Origin: Tepidicaulis sp002389665
Lineage (GTDB): Bacteria; Pseudomonadota; Alphaproteobacteria; Parvibaculales; Parvibaculaceae
Length of the DNA stretch: 64,000 bases
Assembly (NCBI RefSeq): GCF_965222285.1
Contig: NZ_OZ244942.1
Span: forward strand, 1,364,001-1,428,000
Direction of reading: 5' to 3'
The notes beneath the pieces are model-generated. The model was given only the letters and a program-made list of their open reading frames with translations. It did not search any database and had not been told where the DNA came from. The position numbers were made by a program, and so were the translations under genes. This document shows positions 8,086 to 17,183 of the stretch, in pieces; position 1 is the first letter of the stretch; every line of letters begins with the position of its first letter.

Positions 8086-8907
8086 CTAATCGCCGGCAAG
8101 CGGCTCGTAAAAAGCCGCATCGAGCCCAGCCTGGTGTCGCGCATCCGTATTAAAGGGCGGTTTAAGCGCGCCCCTGAAATAAGTGCGCACCATATCGTGA
8201 AAAAGCGCCGCAGGCTCCGCGCCTTTTGTCGCTGCCTGATGGGCGAACCAGAAGGTGCCCGCCCGCACATGGCCCTTTTCTTCCTCATAGATCATTTCAA
8301 GGACGGCAGCGCTTTCATGGTCGCCCGCGCCCCGCAGCCGCTCCACGGTCTTGGGCGTGACGTCGAGACCGCGCGCTTCCAGCACCATGGGGACGACTGC
8401 AAGGCGGGCGGTGAGGTTATGGGCGGTCTTTTCCGATGCTTCCCAGAGCCCGTCATGGGCGGGCAAGTCGCCATAGGTGCCGCCCATGGCCGCCAGCCGG
8501 CCCTGGAGGGCAAGGAAATGCTTTGCCTCCTCACCGCCGACCTTCAGCCAGTCATCGGTAAAGGCGCGGGGCATCTCCTGGCCGAAACGGCCCACGATAT
8601 CGAAGGCAAGGTCGATGGCATTCAGCTCGATATGAGCAAGAGCATGAAGAAGGGCAAAGCGTCCCCGCTCGCCCTTGAAGGTGCGCCGGGGCATGGCGGC
8701 AGGAGAAAGCAGCTCCGGGCGCGCCGGCCGGGCCGGGCGGGAAGGCATATCGCCGGGACTGTATTCAGCCGCAAGGCGGCCCTCTGTCCAGGCTTTGGCG
8801 GTGGCAGCGGCGGCCCGCGCTTTTTCGTCCGCATCGCCGGTTTGAAGGACGAGCAGCACGGCTTCATGGAGGCTTTCGGGCAAAGCCTCTTTCGTGCCCC
8901 CGATCAT
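8086..8907 (-). CDS. DUF455 family ferritin-like protein
   Basis: 273 aa. The family (DUF455/COG2833) has a ferritin-like four-helix fold and no established function. Likely metal-ligand positions are in ALLHALAHIELNAIDLAFD, GGEEAKHF (ExxH type) and EEEKGHVRAG (ExxxH type), consistent with a di-iron centre, though binding is inferred. The ATG overlaps the bcp stop by four bases (ATGA), so the two are co-translated. The partner peroxiredoxin hints at an oxidative-stress or iron-related role. Confidence 0.85.
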   Translation of the reverse strand: MIGGTKEALPESLHEAVLLVLQTGDADEKARAAAATAKAWTEGRLAAEYSPGDMPSRPARPARPELLSPAAMPRRTFKGERGRFALLHALAHIELNAIDLAFDIVGRFGQEMPRAFTDDWLKVGGEEAKHFLALQGRLAAMGGTYGDLPAHDGLWEASEKTAHNLTARLAVVPMVLEARGLDVTPKTVERLRGAGDHESAAVLEMIYEEEKGHVRAGTFWFAHQAATKGAEPAALFHDMVRTYFRGALKPPFNTDARHQAGLDAAFYEPLAGD

Positions 8908-9389
8908 GCCCCGGCCTTATCCAGCGCCTTCGCCGCTTCCAGCACTTCCTCGGCGTGGCCTTTCACCTTCACCTTGGGCCAGACGCGGGCGATCTTGCCT
9001 TTGGCATCGATCAGATAGGTGGCGCGCACGATCCCCATGAACTCGCGTCCATAGAGCTTTTTCAGGGCCCAGACGCCGTATTTTTCCAGCATCCCGCCGT
9101 CTTCGTCGGAGGCGAGGATGACTTTCAGATCGTGTTTCTCGCGGAACTTGCCGTGCCGCTCGACACTGTCTTTCGAGACACCGATCACGGCGGTATTGGC
9201 CTTTTTGAATTTCGGCATCAGCGCGGAAAAGTCGATGGCCTCGGTGGTGCAGCCCGGCGTCATATCCTTCGGATAGAAATAGAGCACGACATTCTGGCCC
9301 TTGAGGTCCGAAAGGCGGATTTTCTCCCCCTCATCCGTCGGCAGGGTGAAGGCGGGGGCCTTATCCCCTTCGCTCAGCATGTCGCTCAT
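8904..9389 (-). CDS. bcp: Thioredoxin-dependent thiol peroxidase (BCP/PrxQ-type peroxiredoxin)
   Basis: 161 aa, normal length. It reduces hydroperoxides in the cytoplasm. The start at 9389 (MSDMLSEGDK) has a perfect CAGGAGG site; the longer in-frame form to 9491 has none. The peroxidatic Cys47 is in DMTPGCTTEAIDF. The resolving Cys five residues later in E. coli Bcp is Ile52 here, so this is a 1-Cys or atypical version. It is first in an operon with DUF455 and divergent from the AsmA-like gene. Confidence 0.95.
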   Translation of the reverse strand: MSDMLSEGDKAPAFTLPTDEGEKIRLSDLKGQNVVLYFYPKDMTPGCTTEAIDFSALMPKFKKANTAVIGVSKDSVERHGKFREKHDLKVILASDEDGGMLEKYGVWALKKLYGREFMGIVRATYLIDAKGKIARVWPKVKVKGHAEEVLEAAKALDKAGA

Positions 9390-9611
9390 GAAACCTCCTG
9401 AAGCAATGTTGGAAAACGGACCGGGCGGGGCCGGTTTGGCTTGCGCCCGCGCGCCTTTTGGAAGATGAAGATATTTCAGAAATATCAACACCTTGACGCC
9501 ACATTTTCACGGCAAATGTTGCCGGGCAATGTTTAGCGGGGGAAAGGGCATCCGGCAACCGGGCAGCGTGCCGCGCAAGAGCGCCGCCTGTCACGGTGAA
9601 ACCCGGAAACG

Positions 9612-12600
9612 ATGTCCCCCGGAACCGGTGCCGAACGAGATGCAGAGAAGGCCAGCCCAGACGTGATCCGCCGTACCACGAAATATACGCTCGAAGCGCT
9701 CGGCGTCATTCTGGCTGCCGGGATGCTGCTCATCGGGGTGACGGTCTGGCAGCTTTCCACCGGCCCGATTTCCCTGAACTTCCTGACCGAGACGCTGGAG
9801 ACGCTGGCCAATGAGCGCCTGGAGACGGGACGGCTCGATATCGGCGAGACCATTCTCGACTGGTCGGACGACCGCACCGAACTTCTGATTTATTTCCGCA
9901 ATGTGGTGGTGAAGGACGGCAGCGGCGAGGAGCTTGTCGCCGTGCCGCGCGCCTTTGTCGATTTGCGCCTGCGTTCTTTATTGCTGGGGGAATTTGCGCC
10001 GCAAAAGATCGGGCTTTTCGGTGTCTCGGCAAAAGTCGTGCGCCGGCCCGATACGGGGGTGGAGATCGCGCTTGTCTCGCAAACAGAAGAGGGGGATGAG
10101 CGCACGGGTCCCGAGCTTGGCCCGCTGCTGGCGGGGCTCGCCGATGAAGCCGCCCCCGGCTCACCCTTCCGCTATCTCCAGCGCATGGTGATCCGCCGCG
10201 CGGAAGTGACCTTCGTCGATCAGGTGAACAACGTGACCTGGCAGGCGCCGTCCGCGACCTTTGCGGCGCTGCGCGATGATGAGGGCGTATCGGCCAATTT
10301 CGATTCCGACATCCTGATCGGCGATCTGCGCGCGCATATGACGCTAACGGGTCTGGTGAAACCCAAAGCCGAGCATGCCAATCTCGACCTTGCGATTTCC
10401 GGCTTCAACCCGGCTGTGCTTGGCCGGTCCTCACCGATGTTTTCGGACTTTGCGCCCTTCGATCTCGTTTTTGAGGGAACGGGGCTCGTCGATATTTCTC
10501 TGAAAGACGGCGCGCTGCTTTCCGCGCGGGTGGAGCTGACTTCCGAGCCTGGCGAAATGAACGTGCCCGAGCTGTCGCCCGAGCCCATCGCCATCGAGCA
10601 GGCCCGGCTCGATGTGGCGCTCGATCCCATTGCCGAAACGCTGATCATTCACGAGCTCGATTATAAAGCGGGCGCGAACCGCGCGCAGGTTACAGGGCGC
10701 GCGGACTTCAAACGCGACGGGCCCTTTTCCGTCACCACCGCCAAGGTCGATCTGACGGCACGCAATCTGTCCGCCGCGGTGCCTGAGGTGATCGACGGCG
10801 AACTCAATCTTGCCTCGGTGCATGTGGCGGGCGATCTCTTCTTCACCGAGCGCCGGGCGAAATTCTCCGATCTTACTTTGCGTACGGAAACGGGTTTCGT
10901 TTCTTTCGAAGGGGAAGTGAAGGACGCGCCCGAGACGCCGGACTCGCCCGCCGTCCATGCCACGGCGAAAGTCGAGAATATTACGGTCGCGGACCTGCGC
11001 CATCTCTGGCCCATCGGCCTTGCGAAAGGCGCGCGCAAATGGTTCTTCGAAAATGTCGAGGGCGGCACGGTGACAAGCGGTGATTTCACCGCCGCGCTCG
11101 AGCCCGGTATGATCGCCATTGCCGATAATCACGGCGAGCTGCCGCTGGATGCCCTCGATTTCCGTTTCACGCTTCAGGACATTTCCATGTCCTATCTCGG
11201 GCCCATGCCGCGCCTGGCGGTGCCCGAGGCAAAGGGACACCTGACGGGCGACACGTTCGAGGCGCTTGTCCCGCAAGGCACGATCGAGGTGGCGGGCGAG
11301 ACGCTCAATGTAACCGAAGGCCGCTTCTATGCCCCCGCGCTCCACATCAAAGGCGGGCCGGGCGAGATTTATTTCGCCGTCGATGGCACGTTGAAAGGCC
11401 TGTTGAATTATTTCGATCATGAGCCCTTGGGTTTCATCTCGGGCTTCGGTCTCGATCCCGATAGCGCGGGCGGCACGGGCAGCCTCAAGGGCGAAATCAA
11501 ACTGCCGCTGCGCGACGGCATCATGCTGGAAGAAGTGAAATACAAGGGAACCGCCAAGGCGCAGAACGCGAGCCTGCCGGCCATCATCGAAAATATCTCC
11601 ATCAGCGAGGGTATGCTCGATATCGCGGTGAACCCGGAAGCGCTCACCATCGAAGGGCCGGTGAAACTCAACGGGGCGCAGGTGCGCGCCGCCTGGCGCG
11701 AGCGGATTTCCAAAAGCGCGCCGGGGCCTGCCACGCGCATCCGCCTGCAAGGGGCGCTGGAAGGGGCGGACCGGCGCTCGCTCGGCATCTCGCTCGATGA
11801 TTATGTGATCGGTCCGGCAAGCGTCGATGCGGTTTTCACCGGTGACGGGCAGGATATTCAGGGCGGGCCAGTCAAACTCGATCTGACGGACACCATCATC
11901 AAGATCGGCTCCATCGGCTGGTGGAAACCGGCGGGCAGCCCGGCAAACGGCTCCTTCGATCTGGCCTTTAAAAAAGGCGGCGGCTTTGCGTTGAATGACA
12001 TCGCCCTGGGCGGCGCCGAACTTGAGGCGGCGGGCAAGGTCGATATTACCGCGGAAGGAAAAGTCGCCAGTGCGGAGATTTCCGCCTTTCGGCTTGGCGA
12101 ACGCACACGCGGCACGCTCAGCGCCAAGCGCGATGCGGCAAGCGGCAAGACCACCATGATGATCCGGGGGCCGAGCCTCGATGCGCGCGGCATTCTGGAT
12201 GAGCTCTTCGGCGGCGGCGTCAAAGGCATGCCGGAAAGTGACTATGAGCCGGAAGAGGAGGAGCCTGCCGAGCCGCTCGAAATCGATGCGGCCTTCCAGA
12301 AAGCTCATGCCTATCACGGCGAAGAGGTGGAAAATGCCGTCTTCTTCTTGCGCCAGGAAAAAGAGCGCGTCGAAGAATTGCAGCTCACCGCGACCTGGAA
12401 GGACGGGCCGCCCATTCTCGCCATGATCGCGCGCGATGAGGCGGGGGTGCGCCGCCTGACCGCCAGCACGGATGACGCGGGCCGCGCTTTCAAGGCCATC
12501 GATTTTTACGAGTCCATCGAAGGGGGCACGGTTGCCGTCAACGGGCATTTCGAAAACGAGGAAACCAACCCCGTTCTCAAAGGCACGCTCACCGGCGCTA

Positions 12601-13169
12601 ATCTGCGCGTCATCGATGCGCCGCTTCTTGCGAAACTTTTGACCGTGGGCTCCTTCACCGGCATTGCCGACACGATGGGCGGGGAAGGCATCCGCTTCGA
12701 GCAGATGAAAGTGCCGTTCCGTTCCACCGAGACACGGCTTTATATCGACGAGGCGAACATGGTCGGGCCTGCCATCGGGCTTACCTTGCGCGGGGAAATC
12801 GATCAGCGTTCGGATGTTATGGAACTCGCGGGCACCATCGTTCCCGCTTACACGATCAATTCTATTCTCGGCAATGTGCCGATCCTCGGCGACCTCTTTG
12901 TCGGGCGCGAAGGCGAGGGGATTTTCGCCGCGACCTATGCGATCAAGGGCAAGGCGGAAGACCCGCAAATCATCGTCAATCCGCTGGCCGCGCTCGCGCC
13001 GGGCTTCCTGCGCCGGGTCTTTGAATTCGGCTCCACCCTACCGGAAGAGACGGATGCTGAGGCCCCTGAGGCGGCGCCTGAAAAAGCCCCTGAAAAGGCG
13101 GGTGAACCGGCTGAGGCACCGCTGGAAGAAATGCCCGATCCCGATGAGGGCAGAGCCCCCGCACCCTAG
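9612..13169 (+). CDS. Giant AsmA-like / YhdP-type protein (DUF3971 and AsmA_2 regions)
   Basis: 1185 aa. A cytoplasmic N-terminus with one transmembrane helix (about 23-48, TLEALGVILAAGMLLIGVTV) is followed by a very long, mainly beta-strand periplasmic region and an acidic, Pro/Glu-rich C-terminal tail (EAPEAAPEKAPEKAGEPAEA). Length, N-terminal anchor and the late AGTIVPAYTINSILGNVP motif fit the AsmA/TamB/YhdP superfamily. Members form grooves that carry phospholipids between the two membranes. A lipid-transport role here is inference from family. It is divergent from bcp; the start context is weak (CCGGAAACG before ATG). Confidence 0.85.
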   Translation: MSPGTGAERDAEKASPDVIRRTTKYTLEALGVILAAGMLLIGVTVWQLSTGPISLNFLTETLETLANERLETGRLDIGETILDWSDDRTELLIYFRNVVVKDGSGEELVAVPRAFVDLRLRSLLLGEFAPQKIGLFGVSAKVVRRPDTGVEIALVSQTEEGDERTGPELGPLLAGLADEAAPGSPFRYLQRMVIRRAEVTFVDQVNNVTWQAPSATFAALRDDEGVSANFDSDILIGDLRAHMTLTGLVKPKAEHANLDLAISGFNPAVLGRSSPMFSDFAPFDLVFEGTGLVDISLKDGALLSARVELTSEPGEMNVPELSPEPIAIEQARLDVALDPIAETLIIHELDYKAGANRAQVTGRADFKRDGPFSVTTAKVDLTARNLSAAVPEVIDGELNLASVHVAGDLFFTERRAKFSDLTLRTETGFVSFEGEVKDAPETPDSPAVHATAKVENITVADLRHLWPIGLAKGARKWFFENVEGGTVTSGDFTAALEPGMIAIADNHGELPLDALDFRFTLQDISMSYLGPMPRLAVPEAKGHLTGDTFEALVPQGTIEVAGETLNVTEGRFYAPALHIKGGPGEIYFAVDGTLKGLLNYFDHEPLGFISGFGLDPDSAGGTGSLKGEIKLPLRDGIMLEEVKYKGTAKAQNASLPAIIENISISEGMLDIAVNPEALTIEGPVKLNGAQVRAAWRERISKSAPGPATRIRLQGALEGADRRSLGISLDDYVIGPASVDAVFTGDGQDIQGGPVKLDLTDTIIKIGSIGWWKPAGSPANGSFDLAFKKGGGFALNDIALGGAELEAAGKVDITAEGKVASAEISAFRLGERTRGTLSAKRDAASGKTTMMIRGPSLDARGILDELFGGGVKGMPESDYEPEEEEPAEPLEIDAAFQKAHAYHGEEVENAVFFLRQEKERVEELQLTATWKDGPPILAMIARDEAGVRRLTASTDDAGRAFKAIDFYESIEGGTVAVNGHFENEETNPVLKGTLTGANLRVIDAPLLAKLLTVGSFTGIADTMGGEGIRFEQMKVPFRSTETRLYIDEANMVGPAIGLTLRGEIDQRSDVMELAGTIVPAYTINSILGNVPILGDLFVGREGEGIFAATYAIKGKAEDPQIIVNPLAALAPGFLRRVFEFGSTLPEETDAEAPEAAPEKAPEKAGEPAEAPLEEMPDPDEGRAPAP

Positions 13170-13273
13170 AACCGGCGCGTCTTTCCACAGCCAAAGCTGG
13201 TCAGGGGCGCTAATGGGTGGCATCATCCCTCCATAAATATACGTATTTCGAATGTCTGGAGGAGGAACAGCTC

Positions 13274-14434
13274 ATGTCGAAATCGGTAGGAGCGGAATCG
13301 GTTGGAAAAAATCAGATCACGATCGATCCCGCCTATGATGCGGTGGCGCCGGACGATTTCCCGGCGATGATGGAGGTGGACCGCTACGGCAAAAGGTCCA
13401 CGGCTTTCGACAAGATCATTTCAGCGACCCATGATCATTTCTGGGACCCGCTCGACACGAAATATATCGACTTCTCCGAGCCTTGGGATTTGGAAAAGGA
13501 AATGCTCATTCCGGAGGATATGAATCTGGAATTGCGCACCGCCGTTTCCGACAAGCTGGACGAGGGACAGAAGATTTACCTCGTGAACGAATCCGTGCGC
13601 TGGACCATGTCGTCCATCCTGCACGGGGAGCAGGGCGCGCTCAATCTTTCCGCGAGCCTCTGCCACATCATGAAGGACCCGGGCGCGCAGGAATATGCGG
13701 CGAACCAGACGCGCGAGGAAGCGCGCCATGTGACGGGCTTCTCCCGTTACATTCAGGCCCGCTGGGGCAAGCCCGCGCCCTGCGGTGCGGTGCTCGAGGA
13801 ATTGCTGGTCGAGCTGGTGGGCACGCCCGTCGTCTGGAAGAAACTCGTCGGCATGCAGATGGTGCTCGAAGGGCTCGCCATGGGCACTTTTGCCGCTTTC
13901 TATGCGCGCACCCATGACCCGCTCTTGAAGCGCCTCATGCAGCTTGTGATGACGGACGAAGCCTTCCACCACAAGTTCGGCAAGATCTGGGCGGACCGCA
14001 CGGTGCCGAACCTGCCGCCGGAGGAGCGTGACATGATCGAGGATTGGGCGCTGGAGGTCTTCCTGCGGCTCCTCAACAATTCTTCCGGCCCCGAGCAGAA
14101 GAAACACCTTTATGAAAAAGTCGGCCTCGACTGGCGCTGGGTGCAGGGCGCATTGATGGAAGCGATGACGGATACCCGTATGCGCAAGGAAATGCGCAGC
14201 GGCACCAGCATTTTCCGTACACTGATCAAGACGCTCTTGAAGGCCGGCATCATCACCGAGCGCACCGCGCCCAAATATGCCGCCTATGTGGACATTGAAG
14301 AGCTTTATGCCGAAGGCGACCGCATGGTGGGCGATGCCATTGCCGAGGAAGGCATCAAATATCTGAAGGAGATCAACGGCGCGGGCGGCGACGGCAGCCT
14401 CTTTGCGTTGGGCGGGACGTCTGCCGCCGAGTGA
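13274..14434 (+). CDS. Ferritin-like di-iron carboxylate protein of unknown function
   Basis: 386 aa from the ATG at 13274, which has GGAGGAGGAACAG upstream; a longer reading from 13217 lacks one. It is mostly helical. Candidate di-iron ligands are E in HGEQGALNLSAS, EExRH in TREEARHVTGF, E in MVLEGLAMG, and DExxHH in TDEAFHHKFG. This order resembles ribonucleotide-reductase-R2/AurF-type oxygenases. I do not recognise a specific enzyme and the substrate is unknown. It stands alone, with a strong terminator 25 bp after the stop. Confidence 0.75.
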   Translation: MSKSVGAESVGKNQITIDPAYDAVAPDDFPAMMEVDRYGKRSTAFDKIISATHDHFWDPLDTKYIDFSEPWDLEKEMLIPEDMNLELRTAVSDKLDEGQKIYLVNESVRWTMSSILHGEQGALNLSASLCHIMKDPGAQEYAANQTREEARHVTGFSRYIQARWGKPAPCGAVLEELLVELVGTPVVWKKLVGMQMVLEGLAMGTFAAFYARTHDPLLKRLMQLVMTDEAFHHKFGKIWADRTVPNLPPEERDMIEDWALEVFLRLLNNSSGPEQKKHLYEKVGLDWRWVQGALMEAMTDTRMRKEMRSGTSIFRTLIKTLLKAGIITERTAPKYAAYVDIEELYAEGDRMVGDAIAEEGIKYLKEINGAGGDGSLFALGGTSAAE

Positions 14435-14458
14435 TTTTCTTTGGGCGGAACGCGAAAA

Positions 14459-14485
14459 GCCCGGGACATGCTCCCGGGTTTTTTG
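14459..14485 (+). terminator. Intrinsic terminator
   Basis: CCCGGGA-catgc-TCCCGGG hairpin followed by TTTTTTG, directly after the ferritin-like gene. Confidence 0.88.
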
Positions 14486-14502
14486 TTTTGTGGCTGGCGC
14501 CC

Positions 14503-14599
14503 ATGGACCCCGGGACAAGCCCGGGGTGACACTTAGTGGATGTGGCGGGGCTGCGCTCTTTACGCAGGCTGTCACCCCGGCCCCCGTGCCGGGGTCCAC
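14503..14599. repeat. Composite palindromic repeat, copy C (diverged)
   Basis: The left arm 14503-14530 is almost the same as copies A and B (ATGGACCCCGGGACAAGCCC then GGGGTGAC). The right arm 14571-14599 begins GTCACCCCGG and has drifted (CCCCGTGCCGGGGTCCA). The 40-bp core shows only a short match (GCAGGCT next to GTCAC) to copy B's core. It lies between convergent genes (ferritin-like and tyrS). Confidence 0.75.
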
Positions 14600-14661
14600 G
14601 CAGCTTATCCGCTGGCCGCAGTCTCAGTGCGAACACTCGAGAAGACGCGGAAACTAAATCC

Positions 14662-15915
14662 TCACACCGGTTTCAGCAGCACATGTTTCTTCTTGCCAAG
14701 CGACAGCTTCACCACGCCGTCGGCGGTGACATGCTCGCGCGTCAGCGACAGCTTTTCGTCTTTCACTTGCGCGTCATTGACGCGGAGGCCCCCGCCTTTG
14801 ACCTGGCGGCGGGCTTCCCCGTTTGAGGCGCAAAGTCCGGCGGTGACGAAGGCGGATAGAACGCCCATCCCGGCATCGAGATCGGCGGCGGGCACGTCCA
14901 CCGTCGGCAGGTCCGCGCTGATCGCCCCTTGCTCGAAGGCGACACGGGCGGTCTCGGCGGCTTTGTCCGCCGCTTCCCGTCCATGCACCATGGCGGTCGC
15001 TTCGGTCGCGAGGATTTTCTTGGCATCGTTCAGCTCCGCGCCTTCCAGCGCTTCCAGCCGGGCGACTTCCCCCAAGGGCAGGTCGGTGAAGAGTTTCAGG
15101 AAGCGGCCGACATCGGCATCTTCCGTGTTCCGCCAGAACTGCCAATAGTCGTAGACCGAGAGCATGTCCTCGTTCAGCCAGACGGCGCCCTGCGCGGTCT
15201 TGCCCATCTTCTGGCCCGAAGAGGTGGTGAGGAGGTTCGTCGTCAGGCCCACAAGCTCGGCGTCTTGCGTACGCCGGCCCAGCTCGATGCCGTTGATGAT
15301 GTTGCCCCACTGGTCCGAACCGCCCATTTGCAGATCGCAGCCATAGCGCCGGTTCAACTCCACGAAGTCATAGGCCTGCAGGATCATGTAATTGAATTCG
15401 AGGAAGGAGAAGGACTGCTCGCGTTCGAGGCGCAGCTTCACGCTGTCGAAGGAGAGCATGCGGTTGACCGAGAAATGGCGGCCATAATCGCGCAGGAAGT
15501 CGATGTAATGCAGCTCGTCCAGCCAGTCGCGGTTATTGACCATGACGGCGTCCGTCGGCCCGTCGCCGAAGGTCAGGAATTTTTTGAAGACTTCCTTGAT
15601 GCCCGCAAGGTTCGCGTCGATCTGCTCGTCGGTCAGGAGCGGGCGGGCGGAATCCTTGAAGGAGGGATCGCCGACCCGCGTCGTGCCCCCGCCCATCAGC
15701 ACGATGGGCTTGTGGCCGGTGCGCTGCAGCTGGCGCAGCATCAGGATCTGGATGAGATGGCCGACATGGAGCGAGGCCGCCGTTGCATCGAAGCCGATAT
15801 AGCCGGTGACGATTCCCTTGCCCGCGCGCTCGTCGAGCAGCGCATAATCCGAGCACTGGTTCAGGAAACCGCGCTCGTCCATGACTTTCAGGAATTCGGA
15901 TTTAAACTGGCTCAT
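14662..15915 (-). CDS. tyrS: Tyrosyl-tRNA synthetase
   Basis: 417 aa class Ic synthetase that charges tRNA-Tyr with tyrosine in the cytoplasm. The HIGH signature is HVGH in AASLHVGHLIQIL, the KMSKS loop is KMGKT (GQKMGKTAQG), and a C-terminal S4-type RNA-binding domain (NGEARRQVKGGGLRVND) is present. The tyrosine-pocket segment YMILQAYDF is intact. It is divergent from anmK across a 148-bp gap. No T-box leader is visible. Confidence 0.97.
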   Translation of the reverse strand: MSQFKSEFLKVMDERGFLNQCSDYALLDERAGKGIVTGYIGFDATAASLHVGHLIQILMLRQLQRTGHKPIVLMGGGTTRVGDPSFKDSARPLLTDEQIDANLAGIKEVFKKFLTFGDGPTDAVMVNNRDWLDELHYIDFLRDYGRHFSVNRMLSFDSVKLRLEREQSFSFLEFNYMILQAYDFVELNRRYGCDLQMGGSDQWGNIINGIELGRRTQDAELVGLTTNLLTTSSGQKMGKTAQGAVWLNEDMLSVYDYWQFWRNTEDADVGRFLKLFTDLPLGEVARLEALEGAELNDAKKILATEATAMVHGREAADKAAETARVAFEQGAISADLPTVDVPAADLDAGMGVLSAFVTAGLCASNGEARRQVKGGGLRVNDAQVKDEKLSLTREHVTADGVVKLSLGKKKHVLLKPV

Positions 15916-16063
15916 CGGACTTTCTATGTGTTGTTTGCTGGTTATGTTCTGTTGGCTGTACTCAGGCGGCGCGCCCTCGCTATGCGGCGCGGGCGTGGTA
16001 TATCAGCTTTTTCGGCCCCGTGCAGGGGCTTAAGGCCGAAACCGGCGATGAGGGGAGCGGAAA

Positions 16064-17182
16064 ATGGGCTTTGTGCGTGCCTTGGGGCTGATGAGCGGGA
16101 CTTCGCTCGACGGGATCGATGCCGCGATCCTGGAAACCGATGGCGAGGCCTATCTGAAACCCGTCAAAACCGCGAGCTTTCCTTACCTGCCCGAGGAACG
16201 GGCTTTTCTGCGCCTTGCCCTCGATGTGGCCGCCGATTGGGGCGGCAAGGGGCTGATGCCCGAGGAAATTGCCGAGGCGGAGCGGGCCGTCACCTATGCC
16301 CATGCCATGGCCGTGCGCAAGATGCTGGAGATGGCGGGCATGGAGGCCAAAGAGATCGATGTCATCGGCTTTCACGGCCAGACCGTGCTGCACCGCCCGG
16401 AAGAGGGCATCACCGTGCAGCTCGGCCTCGGTGAGGTGCTGGCAGATCTCACCGGCATCGATGTGGTCAATGATTTCCGAGCCGCCGATGTGGCTGCCGG
16501 CGGGCAGGGCGCGCCCTTCGCCCCGCTTTATCACCGCGCTCTTGCCGCCGGGCTTCATGCGGACGGGCCGATCACGGTGGTGAATATCGGCGGGGTGGGG
16601 AATGTCACCTTCATCGGCAGCGACAAGAAGCTGCTTGCCTTCGACACCGGCCCCGGCAATGCGCTGATCGACGATTGGGCCTTCACCCATACCGAAACCC
16701 CGATCGACAAGGACGGGGCGCTGGCGCGGGCGGGCAGCGTCGATGAGAAGGTACTGGAGCGGCTGCTCACCAATCTCTATTTCGCGCGCACGCCGCCCAA
16801 ATCCCTCGACCGGCTGGATTTTTCCGCCGATTACGCCGAAGGCCTTTCGGTGGAAGACGGCGCGGCGACGCTGACCGCTTTCACCGCCGCATCCATCGCC
16901 AAGGCCATGGAACATATGCCCGAGGAGCCCCGGCTCTGGGTCGTGTGCGGCGGCGGGCGGCACAACCCGGCGCTGATGGACGAATTGAAGGCGCGTCTGC
17001 CCGGCGCGGTGATCGGCGCGGAAGATGCGGGCTGGCGCGGTGACGATGTGGAGGCCGAAGCCTTTGCCTATCTCGCCGTGCGCTCGCTGCGCGGCCTGCC
17101 GCTCAGCGAGCCCGGCACGACCGGCGTGCCGGAGGCTCTGACGGGCGGCGTTCTGAACAGGGCGAAGCGGGCGAGGGGGTAG
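16064..17182 (+). CDS. anmK: Anhydro-N-acetylmuramic acid kinase
   Basis: 372 aa. It phosphorylates and opens 1,6-anhydro-MurNAc released from peptidoglycan turnover, feeding cell-wall recycling. The N-terminal phosphate-binding motif GLMSGTSLDGIDAAI and the later DTGPGNALIDDW and GGGRHNPALM segments are the AnmK/ASKHA-fold signatures. Length is normal. It starts 148 bp from divergent tyrS and ends 1 bp from the convergent hydrolase gene. Confidence 0.95.
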   Translation: MGFVRALGLMSGTSLDGIDAAILETDGEAYLKPVKTASFPYLPEERAFLRLALDVAADWGGKGLMPEEIAEAERAVTYAHAMAVRKMLEMAGMEAKEIDVIGFHGQTVLHRPEEGITVQLGLGEVLADLTGIDVVNDFRAADVAAGGQGAPFAPLYHRALAAGLHADGPITVVNIGGVGNVTFIGSDKKLLAFDTGPGNALIDDWAFTHTETPIDKDGALARAGSVDEKVLERLLTNLYFARTPPKSLDRLDFSADYAEGLSVEDGAATLTAFTAASIAKAMEHMPEEPRLWVVCGGGRHNPALMDELKARLPGAVIGAEDAGWRGDDVEAEAFAYLAVRSLRGLPLSEPGTTGVPEALTGGVLNRAKRARG

Positions 17183-17183
17183 C

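Noticed and set aside
10431..12968. 845-codon open frame antisense to the AsmA-like gene
   Set aside because: Same antisense artefact; no motif, signal or ribosome site, and the sense gene is convincing.
13217..13273. Upstream start of the ferritin-like protein
   Set aside because: No ribosome site there, whereas GGAGGAGG lies correctly before the ATG at 13274.
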